Origin: Aedes albopictus
Lineage: Eukaryota; Arthropoda; Insecta; Diptera; Culicidae
Assembly (NCBI RefSeq): GCF_035046485.1
Contig: NC_085137.1
Location: 497,176,772 to 497,240,771, forward strand
Direction of reading: 5' to 3'
Length of the DNA: 64,000 bases
Shown in pieces: positions 22,901 through 34,900 of this stretch (the stretch's first letter is position 1; each line of letters opens with the position of its first letter). A program made the position numbers and the translations under genes. The notes beneath the pieces were generated by a model. That model was not told where the DNA came from, made no database searches, and saw only the letters and a program-made list of their open reading frames with translations.

Positions 22901-25900
22901 TAAAATGGGAACCGGAGGTGTTGGTGGTGGTGGTGGTGTTGGTGGCACTGGGACCGGTGGTGGAATTGTGAAAAGCCAAAACATTGCCGCTGGGACGCCC
23001 AGCATGAGTTCGTCCACGTCCAGTGGGTACGGTTCGCAGGCCGTTTCATTCAGTAACCTCACCAACGACGATACGTACTCGATCCGGTCGCTTAGCGTCG
23101 GAGAAACTCCAGGTGAGTTGGGGATGTGTTGATCGATTCAAGTAACAACAATCGAGGACGAAGTCTATTCTTAGGTGAATTTCTTGATAAATCCATAAAA
23201 CCGTATACCGTGAGGTCGTTATTCACCACTCGTATCATACGATTTGAAGCGAGGAATGGCGACCTCACGGTATTAATGAAGATTTTATGCAAAATATGCT
23301 TCACTATTGTAGCCTTTTTTTAATGAAGCTGTTTTAGGAGGCTACCGATTAACCTCCAACAAGCTGCTCAGCTTATAAAATATACTTTTGTACGAACTTC
23401 TGTTTATTTGGGATGATTCTAGTCATTCCAAACAACCATTATGCCAAATAGCAAAGTTGAAGTCTGGGGTCTCCAGTTAGCCTAGTGGTTAAGGCTATGG
23501 ATCGCCAATCCGGAGGCGGCGGGTTCGATTCCCGTTCCAGTCGGAAAAATTTTCTCGACTACCTGGGCATAGTGTATCATTGTACTTGCCTCACAATATA
23601 CAAATTCATGCAATGGCAGGCAAAGAAAGCCCTTGAATTAATAACTGTGGAAGTGCTTCAAAGAACACTAAGTTGAAGCGAGGCAAGCCAAGCCCCAGTG
23701 CGGACGTAGAGCCATAAAGAAGAAGAAGAAGAAGCAATGTTGAAGATGTGATTGTAATGTCAATCGTCTTATGCTTAACTTTTATTCATTGAATACCCTC
23801 AATGACCGATACATATATATATTAGGCCTGTCCAGCTTTTCAAAAATGTTCTCTGATTCTCAAGTCCACCCCCATATTTTGATTGGCATCCTAAAAGAAG
23901 TAACTGGTCAAAATTTCAGCCAAATCCAATGAAATTAAGAGGTGCATCAAATCAATTTTGTGTTTTTCGACTATTTTTGAACTTCAAAAAATCATAACTA
24001 CACTAACACATGTCAAAACTTAATTCTTTCGGCAGATATTGAAAGCTATACTTGTTTGCTACAACTTCTCCGAACAACGTGTGCCAATAAAATTGAAGGA
24101 AACATGTGTAATTATCACAATTGTGACCAGAAAAACCTTAAAAAGTTGATTTTTTGATAGATTTTGTTCTGGAACACCCTAATATACGTAATAAGTTTGA
24201 TATTTTAAAACGGCATCATATTCTCTCATATTTTTTGGTTATTTGCTTCACTGACATCAATGCTGTAGGAGTTGAGCAAAAAATATTAAAATTCGGGAAA
24301 GCCAAATGTGGCCTAAAAACTAACTTTTTGGAGGCAATCACGCTGTGGCGCGAAATTGTACTGAACGTAGTAGCTTTGCTTCCTTGTAGTTTGCCTTAGC
24401 TACCCCCTATCACGGGTGATAACAAACAAGCGTGATGACAGGTGTTGGCTATCATATCAGTGCTGACGCGATGCCATTTTTTGCGCGTCAAAGCGTGATT
24501 GCACCCGAAAAGCTAGTTTTTAGGCCACATTTGGCTTTCACGAATTATAGTAATTTTTGCTCAACTCCTACAGCATTGGTGTCAAAGAAGCAAATAACCA
24601 AAAAACATGGGAGAATATGATGCCGTTTTGAAAAATCCAACTTATTACGTATATTAGGGTGTTCCAGAACAAAATCCATCAAATAATCAACTTTTTAAGG
24701 CCTTTCTGATTACAAATGTGATAATTACACATGTTTCCATCAATTTTATTGGCACACGTTGTTCGCAGAAGTTGTAGCAAACAAGCATAGCTTTCCATTT
24801 CTGCCAAAAGAATTAAGTTTTGACATGTTTTAGTGTAGTTATGATTTTTTGAAGTTCAAAAATAGTCGAAAAACACAAAATTGATTTGATGCACCTCTTA
24901 ATTTCAATGGATTGGGCTGAAATTTTGACCAGTTGCTTCTTTTAGGATGCTAATCAAAATATGGGGGTGGACTTGAGAATCAGAGAACATTTTTGAAAAG
25001 CTGGACAGGCCTAATATATATATATATATATGTACCTATAAAATTGTTGAAGAAAAAGCGTTTAATGTAGTCAAATCCCATTTCCAATCCTTACAGAAAC
25101 CATGTCACCGTCCAACATGAGAAACGACCACACCAATGCCAAATCGGCCGATTGCTACACCCCGGCGGAGATCAGCAGCGGCTTCAATGCCAGTGCAATC
25201 AGCAGCGAATTCCCCAAGCGGGTGAATCCCTTCCTGAAGGACGTTGCCAACTTTGATCAGCTGAATGGCAATCGAGGCGAAGGCGATGGCGAAGAACAGG
25301 ACGACGACGAAGACGAGCGGTCAGCTGTTGAACTCCAGCGAATGTACAACAATAACCTCAAGCGAGCCAGTGAACCGGCGATTTTGAACACCACGTCCTG
25401 CACCGAGATGATGATCAACGAAGAGGATGAAGGCGTTGATGAACAGGCCGAGCTCGAGGGAGACGACGAGGAGGAGGAAGAAATGACCAGGACGATTGAG
25501 GAAGTCGGACAAGAACAGCTGCAACAGCAGGAAGATAGCAATCTGAATGAAACCGTTGATGAGGAGAACAACAGTTCAAAATTGATGAGTGATTCGGATG
25601 GTACGGTTTGATTAGTGATGTGTTTCTTGGATGGATGATTTACGCTTCTTTGGAATGTTTTCAGTTATGGAAAGCAGTTTTACGACACCCAGCAAGCATG
25701 AGAACATTCCCGATTGGGTTGTGGTTGGCGAGTCGGTACAGATAAGGCCCTACAATACCAGTGGCGTGATTGCGTTCATTGGCGGAACTCATTTTCAGGT
25801 AAGGTCCAATTTAGTGTGCATACACACATACGTGCATTTATTTGCTCAACCAGGGCTGAAAATCGTCGTCGTCCGAGCAGAAAAGTCGACGACAAGAATG

Positions 25901-28900
25901 AAAACTAGGCAGCCATCGTTGCTCGTTGCACGTCGGATCAGGGATGAGAAATGTACTGAAAAAAAAACGGTTACCGGCTGTACATTTGACATTTTTCCAC
26001 ACGAATATTACAGGCCGAGCCAAACTCAAACTGTTCGAAAAATAAATGTCATAACATTTTTTTTCTGCAGCCTTCTTCCTCAAAAAGGTTTCCAAGTGCG
26101 AGAGCGCCAGTACTCGAGCACAACGACGACATAAATTCCTGTCTCTCCCATTTTCGCATTTTTCTGCGTTTCAAACCGCTTCTAGACAAACTTCTTTACA
26201 TGCATCACAAAGCTAGGAGTGTGCTCTAGCCATTTGTGCAAATCGATTTAAATTATTTATTAAAACAAGTGAGTTATTAGCAGTTGAAAATATTTGACAT
26301 TTTTCGCAATCACTAGCCTTAGTATGACTGCTCATAAATATTTTCGTGAGGAAGCGAAAACCATCAAGCGTCTGCTTGATTGCCGTCGGCGCGGCGTCTG
26401 ATGGTATTGGTGCTGCCGTTGTTTTGTTTTTTATTTTACTCGATACCGCCGATGAACGGAAAAGAGAAAAAAGTATTTTTGCCATCCCTGCGTCGCATTA
26501 CTCATTTTAGCCAGCGAATCGTGAAGGGCTTATGTAGTGAAGAAAAAAAGATTTTCAATATAAAAAAATAGATTTTTATAAAATAAAAATTGCATCTGGA
26601 ATCAAATAACAAAACTCTAGATTGCCAATCCAGCACTCTTACATTCTGAGGTTCCACCGTTCCACACCAATATATGCGCCGAAACGAGAAGGACGATTGT
26701 CAGCCCTGTGTACAACATTACAATTGGGATAACACGTAATCAATAATAGTATGTACGCTAGCGTGGTTCAAAAAATCGTTTTTGCTCTACACCGCTCATT
26801 CGAATCGTAACCAGATTCTAAGCCTTCTCCCAAAAAATGAGCTGATTTGGTTGAAAATTGAGAGTGCACAAGCTCTTCAAAGTTTGTATGGGAATTACTA
26901 TGGGAAAAGGACGTTTTTCATTCAATTGACCGTAGCATTTCCCCAAGTGCACAACAGTGTTAGTTGACCCTTGGTTCTCCTAGGCTACTTTATCAGCTAC
27001 AACTTTGCCGAAGACCACATTCAAATCGGACGCCTCATTAATTTGTTATCGATTTTTATCCAGAATGAAAATGGGGGAGTTAGCTTACCTACAGTGTCGG
27101 ACGTAGCAGTAGGAACACTAGCTGGCTGGTAGTCTTGCTGTTTGGTTCGACACTGTATTCTTCCGGCCATCACATCTTGTAGTTTTTATACTCCTGTATA
27201 TTAATGATCGTGATGTGACACCTGGTGCTGAAAGAGCACTGATTATCTGACAATCCAATTTGCCCGGATTGTGTGTCTCAGAAGATTACTCCAAATAATA
27301 TTCCGTCAAAGTATCACAAAGAATATAGTTGACAATTTGCCTTATTGACGGTATGGAGTTAATCCCTGAGCTGTAGATGTTAGAGGGACAACGATCTCCT
27401 ATTATTATTATTTTGTGCCAGCCTAATGGTTGTACCAGCCTAATGTTGTTTTCTCTGCTGGCTACGCATGGTGCGCCATTTTTGTAATTCCAAAAAGTTA
27501 ACTCGCTGTGTACGCATCGTTGTGTTAATAAATCTTTAGTTATACGTTATTAATTTAAACTCTAGACTTTCATTCCACTGCAAACCTCATCCCAATAGGT
27601 TTTGGGTCCAGTGAACGTGGAAAGTACGTGAGTTTCGTCGTCGCGAGTGTGAATTGTGTGGACGTTTGTCGGTCCGGGAAAATCGTGTTCGATCGTGTCG
27701 AAAAGACAAGATGGCGGATTCGAAAGTTCCGGTGGATAAGCTAAACGACCAGAACTACGCGATCTGGAAGTTTAAGGTGCGACTTTTGTTGACGCGGGAG
27801 AAAGTGTTGGATGTGGTGACGAATCCGAAGCCGGCGAATGCGGATGCAGCCTGGGTCGAAAACGACGAGAAGGCGCAGGCAATTATCGGATTGGCACTGG
27901 AAGACGGCCAACTGATCCATGTGATGCAAAAGTCCACGGCGAAGGAGATGTGGGATGCTCTGAAAGATTATCACGAGCGTTCTTCTCTTTCGAGCATAAT
28001 TCACGTCGTGCGTCAGTTAATAACGTTGCGGATGCCGGACGACGGGGACATGGCGGAACATCTCAAGCAGATGACGGCGTTGCGGATTCGTCTGTCTGCT
28101 TTGGGCGAGGATGTGAAAGACCACTGGTTCGTGGCTCTGATGCTGTCCAGCCTGCCGGAGTCCTACGGCGGATTGATCATGGCGCTCGAAAGTCGACCGG
28201 ATGCGGATTTGACCATCGATTTCGTGAAGGGGAAGCTGCTCGACGAGGGAAGACGTCGGGTGGAGAATGCGTCATCGAGCGAGAAAGTTTTGGTGACCGG
28301 ATCGTGGAAGAAGAATTCGGCGGTGGAGCCAAAAGTGAAGAAGGGAAGGTTGTGCCATTATTGCAAGAAGGAGGGGCACATCCGACGCGACTGCCGGAAA
28401 ATGGTGCAAGATCAACAGGAGAAGGAAAAGTCCCAGCAAGCAAACATCGTGGGGAAAGCGAAGTCGGAGTATGTGTCTCTGTGCGAGGCAAGTCAAGAGC
28501 TGGTGTGGTTACTGGCTCTGTTCAAGGATCTTGGCGTGCAACAAGGTGGTCCTGTTACTATCCGAGAGGACAACCAAAGTTGCATACAGTTCGTTGGTGC
28601 GGAAAGGTCAACCCGTCGTTCCAAACACATCGAAACCAAGCAGCAATACGTGAAGGAACTGTTCGAGAACAACGTGTTGAACCTGGAGTACTGTTCGACG
28701 GACGAAATGGCGGCAGATATACTGACGAAACCGCTTGGTAGCGTCAAGCATCGGAAGCTGGCCGGAATGCTGGGTCTATCGCCCTGATGGACTCGTTCGT
28801 TGAGGAGGAGTGTTAGAGGGACAACGATCTCCTATTATTATTATTTTGTGCCAGCCTAATGGTTGTACCAGCCTAATGTTGTTTTCTCTGCTGGCTACGC

Positions 28901-31900
28901 ATGGTGCGCCATTTTTGTAATTCCAAAAAATTAACTCGCTGTGTACGCATCGTTGTGTTAATAAATCTTTAGTTATACGTTATTAATTTAAACTCTAGAC
29001 TTTCATTCCACTGCAAACCTCATCCCAATAGTAGATACAAGGCCAAGTTCCCCTGGCAAGGTGCCAAATTGGTAAGCTTGGATTATTGTTTATTGTCAAG
29101 CGTCGTAGTAAACTAATCATTAGAATAATGATTGAGGGGGTTAGTAGCAAACGGATGTAAGTGACATAATCCCACTTTCGAGCAAATGTGGTTTAAAGTT
29201 TTTCATCAATTTTTCATCTCATACAAAATGTATGGAGTCTCAAAATCGACCCAATTCTCAATGATTTATTGTAATTTTTCTATTCATCGAAAAAATAGTC
29301 TTAAAAAAGTTCCTGACAGGTTGAAACCTGAAGAATTTTTTGATATGTTCAGCTCAAAATCGACAAAATGGTCACTTTACACCCCTTTGATTCTGGGCCC
29401 CTCAATTTATTTCTCAAATATTTCTTTTTCTCTTCTGGCTTCATCCTATCCAACGTGACCCTATCCGACTCCAAATAATCACACTGTTGTCTATTCACAC
29501 GCTTGATGTTGCCATGCCTCCAGCATGAATTTAAGCACTGTCGCATGACCTAACAACAGTTGACTAAGTTCGTACACTTTAATTTCTAAAAAACGGTGAA
29601 AAGGAAAAAAACCGCATCTATCTTGTAGCATATAAAGTAGAACCTAGTAATTATTATTTATACCGATTAAGAATTGCATTCTGCAAATTGCATTGTTGAA
29701 AACACTATACTAATATATGTGGGCCGCGGAGCTGTGCGGTCCAGCATTTCCTTTATTTTTGTCTTTATTCCAGAAAACGCCTTTGTTTTGAAGACTTCCT
29801 ATCCTGGTACACTTACGAAGTTCCCCAATACAAACGGGAATTATCCGGAGCAATCAAGTTAAGTACAAACTTTTATAAACAGGCACGCAACTCTTTCTAC
29901 TACTATGCAAATAGAATATTCATGTGTTTGCTTGTTCATGACTTTCGTGTCGGCGCGGAATATTTTCCTGCCGTACTTTACATTTCTTCAATTCATCTTT
30001 AAATTTTGTATAAAAACTTGTATCTCAATTATTTCCATCATATTAGTTTTCTGATATTTCAGAATTCTCAAAGCATTATGGTAGAAAGAGTTGGTGTCAT
30101 GATCTATGCAAAACTTGAAACTGAAAACTCCTTATTTCCCCCTAAGGGTTATAGGGAGGGGCGGGACATTCGAGCCTACTCATCAGTGGAAAGGACTTGC
30201 TATGCTAATCGGTTTAGCATAGGGCAGATACAAGTCTACTGGTAGACGTATCGCCCAGCGATTCAACGCAGATTGGCCACGGCCCGGGGGTGCGTTGATT
30301 ATAACAGAATAACAGAATAACAGATTTTTATCCAGAATGAAAATCTTTGATCATGATGATTACACTATTCGATGGGCATCACTGCAATTTGCCTTGAAAC
30401 ATAGTAGCCATGATTTATGTGCGCTATCTTTGGCGCACGCTATGTCTGAACCAGCAGATTATAAAAATTGAATGTACATCGGATTTTTTTCCGCAGAACA
30501 TCAGTATTCAACCTATATTTTCATTTGCAGAAGGTTTAAAAATATTCTATCGGTGAAAATTTTTCCATGCATTTTGTATGGGAGAGAAATTGGCCGAAAA
30601 CGAGAGTTTAATGCAAATTTGTATGAAAAACAGCTAAAAAGATGAAAAAATCAAAATTTCCCCGATGAAATATTTTAAAAGTTTCTGCATATGATAATAT
30701 AGCATGAATTCTAATATTCTGTGGAAAGAAACCCGATGTACATTCAATTTTTATAATCTGCTGGTTCAGACATAGCGTGTGGCGCCATGTGCAGCAATGT
30801 TGCCTGCTGGGAAGCTGAACGATCACTGTTAAAGTTTCTGCAGTTGGATAAAAATCGATAACTAATTAATGAGGCGTCCGATTTGAATGTGGTCTTCGGC
30901 AAAGTTGTAGCTGATAGAGTAGCCTAGGAGAACCAAGGGTCAACTAACACTCTAGTGCACTTGGGGAAATGCTACGGTCAATTGAATGAAAAACGTCCTT
31001 TTCCCATAGTAATTCCCATACAAACTTTGAAGAGCTTGTGCACTCTCAATTTTCAACCAAATCAGCTCATTTTTTGGGAGAAGGCTTAGAATCTGGTTAT
31101 GAATCGAATAAGCGGTGTGGAGAAAAAACGATTTTTTGAACCACGCTAATGTACGCCTATCGTGCTCTTAGCGCTCCACGCCTTTTTGTGCCAACCGGCT
31201 CAGTAGCGAATACCAACTTTGCGGGGTTGTTATCCGGCATTCTTGTAACATGTCCTACGCACCGTATCCTTTCGGCTTTTGCCGACTTCATTATGCTGGG
31301 TTCGCTGTAAAGTGCAGCGAGCTCATCACACAACATTCTCTTGCGCACCGACGAAGATCATCCTTAGCACGCGTCGCTCGAAAACTTTGAGTGCTTGCAG
31401 ATCCTGCTTGAACATGGTGCATGTCACGTGTCCACAGAGGACCACCTGTCTTATAAGCGTTTTGTACGCGGTGCATTTGGGGCAACTTTCACTGACCATC
31501 TAATTTTACGACTCACATTGTTGTCAGCCGTCGCGTCAGTAAGCATCCAAGGTAGACGAATTTCTCCGCTACATCAAAGGTATCCTCGTCTCTCGTGTTC
31601 GGTTCCACCTACAAGCATTAACTTTGATTTTGACACATTTGCCACTAACCTTTGCCGCTTCGCGTGTTAGGCAGGTGCACATATCTAGTATACCATTACG
31701 AATATTTTGGCGATAATTCCATGTCGTCCGCAATGGTATTAACAGCCTTCTGGAGAATTTACCGGACGGTAAACATCTACCCCGTGGTCAACCAGCAGTC
31801 GATAAAGCCCACGAACTCATTCATTTTAGGTGACCGACGACGGTTGATGATCCGGTGGCACTTGTAGGCGGCATTGAAATGATGATCGATTTGAAGTTCT

Positions 31901-34900
31901 CACATTCCAAATGGTTGCCTTTTTTGTGAATGGAGCAGATTATCCCTTCTTTCCATTTCTCCATTAACTGTTCGGTTTTGCAGATCTTGACTATCATCCA
32001 ACTTTTCAGGCCAGATGAGATCAGCTTTGATACACCATCTGCTTCTTTGTTGCTTTTGAGCTGGTGAGATGCATCCTTAACATCCCTCAGCGTGAGAGGC
32101 CATTTCCGTCTTCTGTTGCACTGATGAAGTCGTTTCTTTCGTTGCCTTGTTCTTCCTTGTTTACATTCTCCACACCATTCAGGTGCTCATCGAAGTGCTG
32201 CTTCCAGGTTTCAATCATCTCACGTCCGTCCGTCAGGTCAGGAGGCTCCCATCTTTATACTTGCAGATTTCGGCTCGCGGCACCAACCGTTGCGGGTCTT
32301 GGAAATGGCACAGCAGCTCCATTTCTTCACACTCCACTTCTTTCAGGCGGCTTCCGAAAAAGGCGGGTCTGTTGTTTCCGCTTCTGTTTGTAACAACATT
32401 ACCGCTCACGCTGTGTCGAGACTCTGTGTGTTTGCAGAAGCGACATCCGATTGGTTCAGTCGCTCTAGATCGCCGGTCACGAAGATGGCAAAATCAATAA
32501 GTCGTTGGTCGTTTTCTTTTGTTAGTTGAAATGCGCTGAACTGAACTTTCCAATAGTCGGTTTGAACCCCCCCCCCCCATCTGGCCTACCTGAGCGTTTA
32601 GGCAAAGATGTCCGATTGATCTCCTCAGCATGATCATTAGCGTGGGTCATAGAGGTCGTTTTTTCAGATCAAGGTTTTTTGACTCCATTTCGGGTCCTGA
32701 ACGACTGTACAAAATTTGAGCGCGATCAGTCATGCCTACATTCTGCGCATCGCGATTGAAATTTGTATGGGATTTTATATGGGAAAACTCATTTTTTGCA
32801 TTTTCCCTATAAAAGAATAAAATTATTCTGAAAGTATTAAACCGATTATGTAAAAAAATAGCCTCAGATGTCCTGAAAAACTTTGCCGAAGACCGCAAAG
32901 CGATCCGAGTCTTCTAACAAAAGATATAACTTACTGAGTGCCTGAGTGCGCTTATCTTTTAACATTTAAAGGAATAACATCAATAATAAAATCTCAATTT
33001 TTGGCCTGACTTTCGAAAAGTGCATCTTTTTTCACATACATCGGATCGCCTTGCGGTCTTCGACAAAGTTTTTCGACACATCCTGGGCTATACATTAGCG
33101 GTTATATGGTATAATACAATTTTGAGCAACTTTCAAGAAAAATACGAAAAAGTATGATTTCCCACGTAAAATCCCATACAAACTTCAATCGCGATGCGCA
33201 AAATGTAGGCTAAAGCAATCATGTCCAATTTTTCACAGTTATTTGGGACCTCAAAGTGCATCATAAAAACTTTGATCTGATTAAATCTGATCAATTTTAA
33301 ATTTTCCCATACAACGTTGACCCACCCTAATGATCATGTTCAATACCCGAGTAGGTGGAAAAATCTGATCAATAGCATATTCAGTTATGATTGATTGAAT
33401 TACTGAATGAGCATAGATGACCGCACAATTCGTAGTTGCTACTCCGTGATTGACTAGAGCAATCGAAATTGCACAAGGAACCAATTAATAGGGCTTGGGA
33501 CTAGCTTACTATTCTCAATGTACACAGTTCGAGAGCTCTCAACTTTAATAGGGTCAATAACGGCGCCGGCCACGTCCTTACGGTCATCGAGGCTGGGAGG
33601 GAATGTTAGTAAGACAAACGTTGTTATAAAGACCGCGAATCGCTGCATCTCCACGTTTGTCTCAGGAAGGATTTTTTTGTTAGTAGGGTAAGGTACATTG
33701 TCAGTCCGGGAGTCACCTATGGTTGGTGATATGATTTGACAATGGATCAATATACACAAACCGCCGTTAACAACCGACTACTTTTCGACGCAAAAACTAG
33801 CCATAAAGAAAATTCTATCGCGCGTCTCCACTCCACTAGGGAGCAGAAACCTTTAGTCTATTCCACACAGAAATACACTGAACGCGACTCACTTGTCGGC
33901 GCCCCGCGCCCGGATTTTTTTTTCAACCGGCGAGCCCTAAAAATGTATTGGGAACTAGCGCCGACGGGAAGCGAAAAATTCGGAACCGACTCGATCCACG
34001 ACGCGTCCACCGCACACTCACCGCCGTCGAAATGCTCACTTCGGAATACAAAATCGAAAGAGAAAAAATCGAACCACCGAAGAAAACGCGCGCGAACTGG
34101 CACCCGGACGAAACCCTACCACACACTGGTCTATGATTGATTGAATTACTGAAGAACAAAAACTGATATTGGTTTGATTGATATAAGAGGTAAAAGCACA
34201 GAAATAATAGCAAAATCTAATATGGTGAACTACTCAATAATAGCTCGTTAAGATATTACAAGATCAAAACAATAGCAGACAAGATTTGTCACTTTTTTCT
34301 AGAAAAAAAAAATAAAAAAATGTCAGCATGCAGCATTGAACCTACGACCTTAGGATTCACAGGCGCCGATGCTTACCACTCAACTGTGGCTCACTGTTGA
34401 GAATAACATGGGAATAAGAGCATGCGGTTTTTCGTTTCCACAGCTCAGAGAGGGGCACATGGTATTTCACTAACATTGTGCCATCTCTATGGGTGTATGT
34501 GTTTCATTTCGTGCAGAAGAGCTAAACTTGTTCTTATGTTGAAATTTTCAGCTATTTCGGCAAGAACAAAAACTGATATCATATCACTTGGCATCTGGGA
34601 GGAGATTTACGTTGGCAACCCTGCGGAGTATTCTGGACCCCTCTGAAAGGAGGAAGATCCTTTCACTTCATGAGGCTTTATCGGCGCACGCAGTGGCTTT
34701 TCTACAGATGGCTGCAGATATGAGTTACCGAAAAGGTAGTATATCTACTTTAGAGTACGCAGAGTCTGCCGGGGTTGACGGTAGCAGACCTGTTATGATC
34801 CTTACATAGTTGTTGTACATGGGTGTGAGGCTCGGAGGAGTTTCCCAGTTGCGATACAGGTCAATTGTAGTTCGTAGGGCTTTAGACTGCTGCTTTTGGT

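Larger units (their letters stand above)
27378..29030 (+). mobile_element. Internally deleted Ty1/copia LTR retrotransposon
   Basis: Two 220-bp LTRs (27378-27597 and 28811-29030) differ at one base by my reading. The target duplication GTAGA is perfect (27373-27377 and 29031-29035). A GGTTTTGGGTCCAGTG primer-binding-type site follows the 5' LTR, and a purine tract GAGGAGGAG precedes the 3' LTR. The interior is only 1,213 bp, holding one fused gag/RNase H frame; protease, integrase and RT are gone. High LTR identity means very recent insertion. Confidence 0.93.
27073..30322 (+). mobile_element. 3.25-kb insertion with 22-bp target duplication and ATAACAG tail
   Basis: The direct repeat GATTTTTATCCAGAATGAAA (plus AT) at 27051-27072 and 30323-30344 brackets DNA whose right end is AACAGAATAACAGAATAACA, a simple-repeat tail of non-LTR type. 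Removing it makes the left foldback arm continuous. Minus the copia element inside, about 1.6 kb remains without a recognisable ORF, so it is probably a non-autonomous or decayed retroposon. Confidence 0.7.
26752..31155. mobile_element. Large foldback element, disrupted by nested insertions
   Basis: Left arm 26752-27072 is the inverted complement of about 30836-31155; for example GTGGTTCAAAAAATCG at the left matches CGATTTTTTGAACCAC at the right. Between the arms lie the 3.25-kb insertion 27073-30322 and a further inverted repeat 30431-30787. No transposase seen. Confidence 0.8.

Noticed and set aside
22653..23065. Minus-strand proline/histidine-rich ORFs
   Set aside because: Antisense shadows of the glycine-rich Khc-73 exon 22633-23112.
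23463..23545. tRNA gene called from A and B boxes
   Set aside because: The sequence continues into a SINE body and triplet tail and recurs in five copies; the head does not form a proper tRNA cloverleaf end. The same reasoning applies to heads at 2062, 7532, 20300, 35754 and 54053.
25257..25571. Minus-strand Ser/Cys-rich ORF of 104 codons
   Set aside because: Antisense shadow of the acidic GAG/GAC-rich Khc-73 exon 25097-25600.
27950..28741. 263-codon ORF in a second plus frame of the copia element
   Set aside because: Overlaps the Gag-RNase H frame, which carries all recognisable motifs; the alternative frame is compositionally odd (Gly/Arg/Ser-rich) and has none.
34588..34809. 73-codon ORF with [20 protein letters not shown]
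   Set aside because: Looks protein-like but has no ATG in frame at its start, no splice partners and no recognised family; possibly a transposon fragment.
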